Source: an uncultured Lachnospiraceae bacterium (GTDB lineage Bacteria > Bacillota > Clostridia > Lachnospirales > Lachnospiraceae). Taken from it: a stretch of 32,697 nt of DNA. Under the pieces are notes generated by a model that worked only from the letters and a program-made list of their open reading frames with translations, searched no databases and was not told the origin of the DNA. Below are positions 9,150-16,968 of this stretch, piece after piece. Position 1 is the stretch's first letter, and each line of letters opens with the position of its first letter. The stretch is from the NCBI GenBank assembly GCA_947630005.1, contig CANRGB010000020.1:1-32697 (forward strand), given 5' to 3'. Position numbers and translations under genes: made by a program.

Positions 9150-10280
9150 ATGATCAGTTTTAATAAAGCACCTTTTGTGGGAAATGAGCTGGAGTACATG
9201 CGGCAGGCGATTCAGAACGGCAAGCTCTGCGGGGACGGGCCGTTCACAAAGAAATGTTCCGCGCTGATGAGCGAAAGGTTCCGGGCCGGCAATGTCCTTC
9301 TGACGACCTCATGCACGCACGCGCTTGAGATGGCCGCGTTTCTGTGCGGGATCTCGCCGGGGGACGAGGTCATCATGCCTTCCTATACGTTTGTGTCCAC
9401 CGCGGACGCTTTCGTGCTGCAGGGAGCCAGGATCGTATTTGTGGACATACGCCCGGACACGATGAACATCGACGAGACGAAGATCGAGGCGGCGGTCACG
9501 GAGAAGACGAAGGTCATTGTCCCCGTGCATTACGCGGGAGTCGCCTGCGAGATGGATACGATCCTGAAGATCGCGAAAAAATATAATCTGAAGGTGGTCG
9601 AGGACGCGGCGCAGGGCGTCAACGCCTGGTATAAGGGGCGCGCGCTCGGTACGATCGGGGACTTCGGCTGCTTCAGTTTCCATGAGACAAAGAATTACAC
9701 GATGGGCGAGGGCGGCGCTCTTCTGTTCGGGGACGGCAGCTACCTGGAACCGGCCGAGATACTGAGGGAGAAGGGTACGGACAGAAGCAAGTTCTTCCGC
9801 GGCCAGATCGACAAGTATACCTGGGTCGGCTACGGTTCTTCCTATCTGCCGAGCGATCTGAACGCGGCGTATCTGTACGCCCAGCTTGAGAGGATGGACG
9901 AGATCGCCCGGAAGCGCCGGGAGATCTATGATTATTACCGGGAAAAGCTGCAGCCGCTGGAGGATAGAGGCTGCCTTGAGCTTCCGCATATTCCGGAGGA
10001 ATGTGCGCACAACGCGCACATGTTCTATGTGAAAGCAAAGGATCTCGGGACAAGGTCAAAGCTGATCAGCCACTTAAAAGAAAAGGGCATCTGCTGTGTG
10101 TTTCACTATATCCCGCTCCACTCGTCGCCGGCCGGCCGGCGTTTCGGAGAGTTCCGCGGGGAGGATGTCTGGACGACGAGGGAGAGCGAACGGCTGATGC
10201 GCCTGCCGATGTTCTACAATCTTTCCATGGAGGATGTCAGATATATTGTAAAATGTCTGCTGGAATATGATGAATATTAA
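9150..10280 (+). CDS. rffA: dTDP-4-amino-4,6-dideoxygalactose transaminase (RffA/WecE/FcnA type)
   Basis: This 376-residue PLP enzyme of the DegT/DnrJ/EryC1/StrS class matches the E. coli WecE sequence that I know over its whole length, including GKLCGDG near the N terminus, GDEVIMPSYTFVST, CEMDTI, VVEDAAQG, SFHETKNYT with the PLP lysine at Lys181, and VFHYIPLH near the C terminus. The reaction uses glutamate to convert dTDP-4-keto-6-deoxyglucose to dTDP-4-amino-4,6-dideoxy-galactose (Fuc4N), which is then built into surface glycan. The ATG at 9150 begins ISFNKAPFVG as in the family and has GGGGGAAAA upstream; an upstream in-frame ATG at 9111 would add 13 unrelated residues and overlap the candidate promoter. 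The dTDP-glucose supply genes are not in this window. The 3' end overlaps the next start by 14 bp. Confidence 0.95.
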   Translation: MISFNKAPFVGNELEYMRQAIQNGKLCGDGPFTKKCSALMSERFRAGNVLLTTSCTHALEMAAFLCGISPGDEVIMPSYTFVSTADAFVLQGARIVFVDIRPDTMNIDETKIEAAVTEKTKVIVPVHYAGVACEMDTILKIAKKYNLKVVEDAAQGVNAWYKGRALGTIGDFGCFSFHETKNYTMGEGGALLFGDGSYLEPAEILREKGTDRSKFFRGQIDKYTWVGYGSSYLPSDLNAAYLYAQLERMDEIARKRREIYDYYREKLQPLEDRGCLELPHIPEECAHNAHMFYVKAKDLGTRSKLISHLKEKGICCVFHYIPLHSSPAGRRFGEFRGEDVWTTRESERLMRLPMFYNLSMEDVRYIVKCLLEYDEY

Positions 10281-12126
10281 AAAATGTCTGAACTTTGTCC
10301 GCAAGCTGACCCCTTACAATATAGAAAAGGGGCTGAAATACCTGAAGCATTTTGGCCCGAGAGAGTTTCTGATCAGGCTGAGCGACCGCGTGGAGCCGGA
10401 GGAGGTGCCCTACGGCCCCTGGTATGAGGAGCATAAGGCGACGGAGGCGGAGCTTGCCGCGCAGAGAAACAGAAAATTTGCCGCGCGGCCTCTGATCAGC
10501 GTCGCGGTGCCGGTGTACCGCACGCCCCTGACGTATTTAAGAGAGATGATCGAGTCGGTCCGCGGCCAGACCTATTCCTGCTGGGAATTGTGCCTGGCGG
10601 ACGGAAGCGGGGAGCCGGAACCGGAAAGGCGCGCGCTTCTTGAAAAGTACGCACAGGAGGATCCGCGGATCCGCGTGTTGTTCCTGGAGGAGAACCGCGG
10701 GATCGCGGGGAATACGAATGCGGCGCTCTCGATGGCGTCCGGAGATTATATCGGACTGCTGGATCACGACGATCTGCTGGCGCCTGACGCGCTGTACGAG
10801 GCGGCGGTCCGGCTGCAGGGCGCCGACAGGCCGGAACTGCTCTATACGGACGAGGATAAATTCAGCGAGGGGCAGAAGGAACATTTCCAGCCGAACCTCA
10901 AGCCGGATTACAATCCGGATCTTCTTCGCTCCAACAATTATATCTGCCATTTCCTGCTGTTCTCGCGGGAGCTTCTGGAGCGCGCCGGGGGGTTTGACGG
11001 ATCGTACGACGGCGCGCAGGACTATGATTTCATTCTGCGGTGTACCGAGCAGGCGCGCGGGATCTGCCATATACCGCGGGTTCTGTACCACTGGCGGACG
11101 CACGCGCAGTCGACGGCGGACAATCCGCTGTCCAAGCAGTACGCGTACGAGGCGGGACGCCGGGCGATTGCGGCCCATCTGGAGCGCGCCGGCCTGGACG
11201 GGGAGGTCTTCTGCAAAAAGGATTTCGGTTTTTACCGGGTGCGCTACCGGGTTGAGGGCGAGCCTCTGGTATCGATCATCATACCGAACAAGGATGAGAC
11301 GGAAACGCTCAGGAAATGCCTCGCTTCGATCCGGGAAAAGACAGAATACCGCAATTATGAGATCATTATTGTGGAAAATAACAGCGAAACGGAAGAAATT
11401 TTTGCTTTCTATAAAGAAATAGATAGACGGGACGCGATTCGTGTTGTATATTGGGACAGGGAATTTAATTACTCCGCGATCAATAATTTCGGCGCCCGCC
11501 ATGCAAAGGGCAGCTATTTTGTGTTTCTGAACAACGACATTGAGGTGATCGGCGGGGACTGGCTGGACGAGCTGCTGGGGCATTGTCAGAGACCGGGCAC
11601 CGGCGCTGTGGGCGCGCGTCTCTATTATCCGGACGACACGATCCAGCACGCGGGGATCATAGTCGGGATCGGCGGCGTCGGCGGCAGTCTGTTTGTCGGG
11701 ATGAAGCGGTCGCACAGCGGCTATCTGCACAAGGAGTCCCTGCAGCAGGATCTCAGCGCGGTGACCGCGGCCTGTATGATGGTGGGGCGCGAAGCTTTCC
11801 TGTCGGCCGGCGGCTTTGAGGAGAAGCTTGCGGTCGCGTTCAATGATATCGATTTTTGTCTCCGCCTGCGGGAAAAGGGATATCTGGTGGTCTACGATCC
11901 CTATGCGGAGCTGTATCACTATGAATCAAAGACGAGAGGACCGGAGGATACGCCACGGAAGGTTCGCAGATTTCAGTCGGAGATCGAGTTTATGAGAACC
12001 CGGTGGACCTCGATCCTGAAGAACGGCGATCCTTATTACAACCGGAATTTTTCTCTCGCGAAATGGAACTATTCTCTGCGGACCGACGGCAGGAGGTCCG
12101 CGCCGGCGCCGGGGACAAAGCCGTGA
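10267..12126 (+). CDS. Tandem-domain GT2 glycosyltransferase
   Basis: The protein has 619 residues and two GT2 domains. The first starts near residue 75 (LISVAVPVYR), with LDHDDLL and YTDEDKF motifs; the second starts near residue 333 (SIIIPNKDE), with LNNDIEV, an HAGIIVGIGG segment and FNDIDFCL. It aligns along its length with the C-terminal two-thirds of the 819-residue enzyme at 6611, down to shared AELYHYES, RGPED and GDPYYN segments near the end, so the pair arose by duplication. The start ATG-ATG lies inside the end of rffA (14-bp overlap), suggesting translational coupling. A likely role is adding one or two sugars of the same repeat unit, possibly including the aminosugar made by RffA (inference from context). 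Donor specificity cannot be read from sequence. Confidence 0.92.
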   Translation: MMNIKKCLNFVRKLTPYNIEKGLKYLKHFGPREFLIRLSDRVEPEEVPYGPWYEEHKATEAELAAQRNRKFAARPLISVAVPVYRTPLTYLREMIESVRGQTYSCWELCLADGSGEPEPERRALLEKYAQEDPRIRVLFLEENRGIAGNTNAALSMASGDYIGLLDHDDLLAPDALYEAAVRLQGADRPELLYTDEDKFSEGQKEHFQPNLKPDYNPDLLRSNNYICHFLLFSRELLERAGGFDGSYDGAQDYDFILRCTEQARGICHIPRVLYHWRTHAQSTADNPLSKQYAYEAGRRAIAAHLERAGLDGEVFCKKDFGFYRVRYRVEGEPLVSIIIPNKDETETLRKCLASIREKTEYRNYEIIIVENNSETEEIFAFYKEIDRRDAIRVVYWDREFNYSAINNFGARHAKGSYFVFLNNDIEVIGGDWLDELLGHCQRPGTGAVGARLYYPDDTIQHAGIIVGIGGVGGSLFVGMKRSHSGYLHKESLQQDLSAVTAACMMVGREAFLSAGGFEEKLAVAFNDIDFCLRLREKGYLVVYDPYAELYHYESKTRGPEDTPRKVRRFQSEIEFMRTRWTSILKNGDPYYNRNFSLAKWNYSLRTDGRRSAPAPGTKP

Positions 12127-12165
12127 TCCGCGCGGTCCCGGTTTGCTTTGTACAGAGGTTGGAAT

Positions 12166-13125
12166 ATGCAGATAGCAACAGTTGTTATACCGAACCTGAA
12201 CGGCATGCGGTATCTGAAAAGATGTCTGGATTCCCTGATGTCGCAGAGCCGGCAGGATTTTTCGGTGATCCTGATCGATAACGGATCCGCGGACGGAAGC
12301 GCCGACTATGTGGAGTCGCATTATCCGGAGGTGACGGTGATCCGGTATGAGACGAACACGGGGTTCTGCCATGCCGTCAACGAGGGGATCCGTATGGCGG
12401 ACACGCCGTATGTGATCCTTCTGAATAATGATACGGTGTGCGAGGCATCCTTTGTAGAGAAGCTGGCGGCCGCGATGGAGAAGGAGAAGAACTGCTTCGC
12501 CTGCGCTTCGCGGATGGTCCGGATGGACGATCCTGAGAAGATGGACGACGGAGGCGATTATTACTGCGCGCTTGGCTGGGCGTATGCCCGCGGGAAAGGC
12601 CGTCCGGCTGCGCGGTACGGCAAAAAGCGCGAGATATTCTCCGCGTGCGCCGGGGCGGCGATCTACCGCCGGGCCGTTTTTGACGAGATCGGCCTGTTTG
12701 ACGAGAAGCACTTCGCGTATCTGGAGGATGTGGACATCGCCTGGCGCGCGCGGATTGCCGGATACCGGAATTTCTATATTCCGGAGGCGGTCGTCCGCCA
12801 TGTCGGAAGCGCCGCGAGCGGTTCGGTCTACAATGAGTTCAAGATCCGCCACTCCTCGCGGAACAGCATTTATATGATCTACAAGAACATGCCGTGGCCG
12901 CAGATCATTCTGAATCTGCCGTTTCTGGTCGTCGGATTTCTGATAAAAATGATATTTTTTGCGCAGAAAGGATATTTTAAGGAGTATGCCGCCGGGCTGG
13001 GGAAGGGGATCAGGCTCTGCGGCTGTTCCGGAAAGGTAAAAGTACAGAGAAAGAATCTTGTCAATTATTTCAGGATTCAGTGGGAGCTGTGGGTGAATGT
13101 CGTCCGCCGTATCGCGGATTTCTGA
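12166..13125 (+). CDS. GT2 glycosyltransferase, WbbL/rhamnosyltransferase-like
   Basis: This 319-residue single-domain GT2 opens with ATVVIPNLNG, followed by LIDNGSADGS, LLNNDTV and a FAYLEDVDIAWR acceptor-side motif, the layout of WbbL-like rhamnosyltransferases. A C-terminal hydrophobic segment (about nt 12890-12965) and a basic tail suggest membrane contact. The ATG at 12166 has AGAGG seven bases upstream; an upstream in-frame ATG at 12148 has no good ribosome binding site. Only 39 bp separate it from the previous gene. It probably extends the lipid-linked chain made by the neighbouring glycosyltransferases. Rhamnose as donor is a family-level guess. Confidence 0.9.
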   Translation: MQIATVVIPNLNGMRYLKRCLDSLMSQSRQDFSVILIDNGSADGSADYVESHYPEVTVIRYETNTGFCHAVNEGIRMADTPYVILLNNDTVCEASFVEKLAAAMEKEKNCFACASRMVRMDDPEKMDDGGDYYCALGWAYARGKGRPAARYGKKREIFSACAGAAIYRRAVFDEIGLFDEKHFAYLEDVDIAWRARIAGYRNFYIPEAVVRHVGSAASGSVYNEFKIRHSSRNSIYMIYKNMPWPQIILNLPFLVVGFLIKMIFFAQKGYFKEYAAGLGKGIRLCGCSGKVKVQRKNLVNYFRIQWELWVNVVRRIADF

Positions 13126-13284
13126 GCGCGCCGGGACGAAGACGTCTGCCGGGGCGGGTCCGGAGTCCGCGGGCGGATCCTGAATGACGGGACCGGACCG
13201 CGGGAAACAGGAGGGGTCTGGATAATTTACAGCGGAGGGAACCGGAGAACGGGGATTCCCGCCGGATACAGGGGTGAAATTGCT

Positions 13285-14685
13285 TTGATCAACGACAATG
13301 AGAAATATTTTAACCGGCTGCAGGTTGTGCTGGACGCGCTTGTAATCGTTCTTTCTTATGTCATCGCGTGGTTTCTGATACCGGGGAGCACCAACGACGA
13401 GTCGATCGGTGTTCTGCCCGTTCAGATCTACATGATGGCACTTGTATTTATTGTACCGTTTTTTCTGCTGCTGTACTACGCGTTCAATCTCTACGCGTCG
13501 AAGCGTATCCAGGGACGGCGTCTGGAAGGCGGCAATGTTCTGAAGGCCAACGCCATCGGCGGACTGTCTTTTACGGCGCTTCTGTACCTGCTCGGACAGC
13601 AGCATATTTCCCGCCGGATGATATTCCTGTTTATCTGTCTCAATATCGTTCTGACGGTGATCCAGCGCAACTGCGTGCGCCTGGCGCTGATCCGTTTTCA
13701 GAAGAGCGGATTTAACCGGAAACATATCATTCTGATCGGCTACAGCCACGCGGCGAAGGAATTTATCGACCGCGTGGAGCAGAATCCCCAGTGGAACTAC
13801 AGGATCATGGGGATCCTCGATGATTTCGCGGAGGAAGGTTCCTCCTACAGCACGGTCAGCGTGCTCGGCACGGTGGCGAGTCTGGAGTCGATTCTCTCGC
13901 TGAACGGACTGGATGAGATCGTGATCACACTGGGACTGAACGAGTACAACAAGCTGGAACGCGTCGTGGCGATGTGCGAGAAATCCGGCGTTCACACAAA
14001 GTTTATTCCCGATTACGGGAATATTATTCCGACCAAGCCCTATACGGAAGATCTGATGGGGCTTCCGGTCATAAATATCCGTCACGTTCCGCTGACAAAT
14101 ACGTTTAATATGATGGTGAAGCGTATTATGGATATCTGCGGGTCGATCGTCTGCCTGATCCTGTTTTCTCCGCTCATGCTGGTCACGGCGATCCTGGTCA
14201 AGACGACCTCGAAAGGGCCGCTGATCTTCCGGCAGGAGAGAGTGGGCCTTCACAACAAGCCGTTCCAGATGTACAAGTTCCGGTCGATGGAACAGCAGAC
14301 GGAGGAAGACGAGAAGAAGGGCTGGACGGTGAAGAACGATCCGCGGATCACGCCGGTGGGAAAAATCATCCGCAGAACCAGCATCGATGAATTTCCGCAG
14401 CTTTTCAACGTTCTCAAGGGCGATATGAGCCTTGTCGGCCCCCGGCCGGAGCGGCCGCAGTTTGTCGAGAAATTCAGGGAGGAGATCCCGCGCTACATGG
14501 TAAAGCACCAGGTACGTCCGGGCATGACAGGCTGGGCGCAGGTGAACGGGCTGCGCGGCAACACTTCGATCAAGAAAAGGATCGATTTCGACCTGTATTA
14601 TATTGAAAACTGGACCGTCGGGCTGGATATAAAAATACTGTTCATGACGGTATTCCGCGGATTTATTAATAAGAACGCGTACTGA
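13285..14685 (+). CDS. Undecaprenyl-phosphate sugar-1-phosphate transferase (WcaJ/WbaP-type initiating enzyme)
   Basis: The 466-residue protein has four or five N-terminal membrane helices (residues about 10-130), a CoA-binding-like Rossmann part (residues about 145-270) and a C-terminal bacterial sugar transferase domain. The last contains GPLIFRQERVG (about residue 311), YKFRSM, DEFPQLFNVLKG (about residue 366), SLVGPRP and RPGMTGWAQVNG. It transfers a hexose 1-phosphate from a nucleotide sugar to undecaprenyl phosphate, starting the lipid-linked repeat unit at the inner membrane face. I chose the TTG at 13285, with AGGGGTGA seven bases upstream and a family-like start (INDNEKYFNRLQ). The 159-bp gap before it is GC-rich with short inverted repeats and no clear promoter, so it is likely read from upstream. 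The sugar (glucose, galactose or another) is not decided by sequence. Confidence 0.93.
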   Translation: MINDNEKYFNRLQVVLDALVIVLSYVIAWFLIPGSTNDESIGVLPVQIYMMALVFIVPFFLLLYYAFNLYASKRIQGRRLEGGNVLKANAIGGLSFTALLYLLGQQHISRRMIFLFICLNIVLTVIQRNCVRLALIRFQKSGFNRKHIILIGYSHAAKEFIDRVEQNPQWNYRIMGILDDFAEEGSSYSTVSVLGTVASLESILSLNGLDEIVITLGLNEYNKLERVVAMCEKSGVHTKFIPDYGNIIPTKPYTEDLMGLPVINIRHVPLTNTFNMMVKRIMDICGSIVCLILFSPLMLVTAILVKTTSKGPLIFRQERVGLHNKPFQMYKFRSMEQQTEEDEKKGWTVKNDPRITPVGKIIRRTSIDEFPQLFNVLKGDMSLVGPRPERPQFVEKFREEIPRYMVKHQVRPGMTGWAQVNGLRGNTSIKKRIDFDLYYIENWTVGLDIKILFMTVFRGFINKNAY

Positions 14686-14751
14686 GGACGGGAGCGGCTT
14701 TTTTTACTGCGAATTTATGTATTTTTTATTTTCTTTTTCACAAAATAATGA

Positions 14752-14785
14752 TATAGTAGATACAGACGACGGCGCGGGAGCGCCG
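14752..14785 (+). promoter_or_regulatory. Candidate promoter and leader hairpin before the LCP gene
   Basis: A very AT-rich stretch (about 14707-14760) contains TATAGT at 14752-14757, a good -10; the hexamer 17 bp upstream (TTTTCT, 14729) is a weak -35. Downstream, CGGCGC and GCGCCG (14770-14785) form a six-pair hairpin with a GGGA loop in the presumed leader. The base composition change and the 122-bp gap support a new transcription start for the two genes that follow. Confidence 0.45.
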
Positions 14786-14807
14786 CGGACGGGAAAGGTG
14801 AGGGCAA

Positions 14808-15887
14808 ATGGGAAGAAGGAACTATCCGGAGGACGACGGGTTCTATTATGATTATGAGGATACCGGAGCGCGCGGAAACACCCGGAGAAGAAGAAAGAAG
14901 AAAAAGCGCAGGAAATGGCTGTTTGTGCTTGAAATTCTGCTGCTTCTGATCGCGGCGGCAGGGTTGTTTGCCGGCGTGCAGCTTTACCGGATGGACCGCG
15001 TGAAGCTTGGGGATATCCTGGTGAACAATCTGAGTCTTTCCGGGGATTACCGCAATATCGCGCTGTTCGGCGTTGACTCCCGGGAAGGGAATCTGGAGTC
15101 CGGAACGAACAGCGATACGATCATCATCTGCAGCATCAACAAGAAGACGAAGGATATCAGGCTGGTATCCGTATACAGGGATACGTATCTTGACAATACG
15201 GACGGAAGTTACCGCAAGGCGACCGAGTGCTACTCCGTCGGCGGGGCTCGGCAGTCCGTGAATATGCTGAATACAAATCTTGACCTTGACATAGAAGACT
15301 TTGTGACCGTGGACTTCAGCGCGATCGTCGAGATGGTCGACCTGATCGGAGGGATCGACATGGAGATCACGGACGAGGAGCTGACGTGGCTGAACGGCTA
15401 CTGCGAGGAAAACTCCCGCGTGACCGGGGTTTCCTACGAGCCGCTGACGTCCTCCGGCTACCAGCATCTGGACGGGATCCAGGCGCTGGCGTACTGCCGG
15501 ATCCGCTACACAGAGGGCTGGGATTATAAGCGCACCGACCGGCAGAGGGAAGTGCTCGGCAAGATTCTCGAGAAAGCCAAGGCACAGCCGCTGAAGGTGG
15601 TGTCGATCGCAAACGAAATGATCCCGCATATTGCGACAAGCCTGACGACGACGGAGCTGATCAGCCTCGCGACCGGCATCATGAGCTACAATATCGCGGA
15701 TTCGACCGGCTTTCCGTTTGACCGCCAGACGGCGGACATCGCCGCCGGGGACTGTGTGATTCCGGTAAATCTGGCCGCGAACGTGTCGCAGCTTCACAGC
15801 TATCTTTTCGGGGAGGAAAACTACACGCCGTCCGATGCGGTGCAGCAGATCAGCAGCCGGATCATTTCGGATACAGGGATTCAGTGA
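14808..15887 (+). CDS. LytR-CpsA-Psr (LCP) family glycopolymer ligase
   Basis: The 359-residue protein has an acidic, tyrosine-rich cytoplasmic N terminus, a run of about a dozen Arg/Lys residues (residues 25-38), one membrane helix (about 39-62) and an extracellular LCP domain. Key LCP elements are visible: NIALFGVDSRE (about residues 84-94), SDTIIICSI, LVSVYRDTYL, a DFVTVDF segment and AYCRIRY with conserved arginines. LCP enzymes transfer undecaprenyl-pyrophosphate-linked glycopolymers to peptidoglycan or other wall acceptors outside the cell, so this gene probably finishes the pathway encoded upstream. The ATG at 14808 has AAAGGTGAGG upstream. Its stop overlaps the start of the next glycosyltransferase by one base (TGATG), indicating coupled translation. 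Confidence 0.93.
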   Translation: MGRRNYPEDDGFYYDYEDTGARGNTRRRRKKKKRRKWLFVLEILLLLIAAAGLFAGVQLYRMDRVKLGDILVNNLSLSGDYRNIALFGVDSREGNLESGTNSDTIIICSINKKTKDIRLVSVYRDTYLDNTDGSYRKATECYSVGGARQSVNMLNTNLDLDIEDFVTVDFSAIVEMVDLIGGIDMEITDEELTWLNGYCEENSRVTGVSYEPLTSSGYQHLDGIQALAYCRIRYTEGWDYKRTDRQREVLGKILEKAKAQPLKVVSIANEMIPHIATSLTTTELISLATGIMSYNIADSTGFPFDRQTADIAAGDCVIPVNLAANVSQLHSYLFGEENYTPSDAVQQISSRIISDTGIQ

Positions 15888-16810
15888 TGAGGGATTTGGA
15901 AATTGATGTTGTGGTGCCGGTGTACAAGCCGGACGACAGACTCCGCCGGCTGCTTTTGGGGCTGGCGGAGCAGACAAGGAGGCCGCACAGGATTCTGCTC
16001 GTGAATACGGAGCGGGAGCTGTTTGATGATTCGTACCTGGAGGCTCCGGGCAATATTGAAGTTATTCATATTAAGAAAGAGGAGTTTGACCATGGCGGAA
16101 CGCGGCACATGGCAGCAGAAATGCTGCACGGCGCGTTTTTGCTGTTTCTTACGCAGGACGCGGTGCCGGCGGATTCCGGCCTGATCGAGAACCTGCGGGC
16201 GGCTTTTGAGGACGAGCGGGTCTGTGCCGCCTACGCGCGGCAGCTTCCGGATGAGGACTGTTCCGTCCTGGAACGGTACGCCAGAAGCTTCAATTACGGC
16301 GAGGAGAGCAGAGTTACAGCCAGGGAGGACCTTCCCAGGCTGGGGATCAAGACGTTTTTCTGCTCGAATGTCTGCGCGATGTACCGCAGAAGCGCTTATG
16401 AGGAGCTCGGAGGCTTCGAGAGGAGGGCAATCTTCAACGAGGATATGATTTTCGCGGGGCGCCTGATCCAGAGCGGGAAAGCCATCGCCTACCGCGCCGA
16501 CGCGAGAGTGATCCATTCGCACAACTACAGCAATATGCAGCAGTTCCGGCGCAATTTCGATCTCGGGGTATCGCAGGCGGAGCACCCGGAAATCTTTGCG
16601 GGAATACCTTCGGAGGGAGAAGGCATACGCATGGTAAAACAGACAGCCGCGTATCTTCTGCGCGGCGGGAAGTTCTGGCTGCTGCCGGAGCTGGTGATCA
16701 AAAGCGGATTTAAATATGCGGGATACCGTCTGGGGAAATCGTTTCGCCGTCTGCCCGGAAAGGTGATCCTGTTTTGTACGATGAACCGGAACTATTGGAA
16801 TGTTTTGTGA
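15887..16810 (+). CDS. GT2 glycosyltransferase, rhamnosyltransferase-like
   Basis: The 307-residue single GT2 domain begins with EIDVVVPVYK. HGGTRHMAAE, LFLTQDAVP and FNEDMIFAGR are motifs typical of dTDP-rhamnosyl transferases of the RfbF/RgpA-like branch. There is no membrane span, so it would act on lipid-linked acceptors at the inner leaflet. The ATG at 15887 overlaps the LCP stop by one base; a GTG at 15884 is a possible alternative start one codon earlier. It is the last gene of the polysaccharide block. The 158-bp gap after it holds no clear promoter or terminator. Rhamnose as donor is inferred from family motifs only. Confidence 0.9.
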   Translation: MRDLEIDVVVPVYKPDDRLRRLLLGLAEQTRRPHRILLVNTERELFDDSYLEAPGNIEVIHIKKEEFDHGGTRHMAAEMLHGAFLLFLTQDAVPADSGLIENLRAAFEDERVCAAYARQLPDEDCSVLERYARSFNYGEESRVTAREDLPRLGIKTFFCSNVCAMYRRSAYEELGGFERRAIFNEDMIFAGRLIQSGKAIAYRADARVIHSHNYSNMQQFRRNFDLGVSQAEHPEIFAGIPSEGEGIRMVKQTAAYLLRGGKFWLLPELVIKSGFKYAGYRLGKSFRRLPGKVILFCTMNRNYWNVL

Positions 16811-16968
16811 GGATGTCCCGTTTTTCGCGGCGGGCGTCAGAAGGACGGCAGGGGGGATCGAAGGTACAAAAGTAACGGAAGTGGCAGTAAGGGTAAGTTC
16901 AATTCGATTCGCAGACCGGAAGGATGTGGACAGGGACTTAGGTTTTTGAAATGCTTTGGGAGTAAAGA

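Noticed and set aside
11926-14508. Very long open frame of 860 codons on the minus strand
   Set aside because: It runs antisense through the end of one GT2, a whole GT2 gene, an intergenic gap and the sugar transferase gene, all with clear family motifs. Long antisense frames are common in GC-rich coding DNA, and its translation is Arg/His/Pro-rich without domains.
14690-14760. Intrinsic terminator after the sugar transferase gene
   Set aside because: There is a run of T (14699-14705) but no stem of useful length before it.
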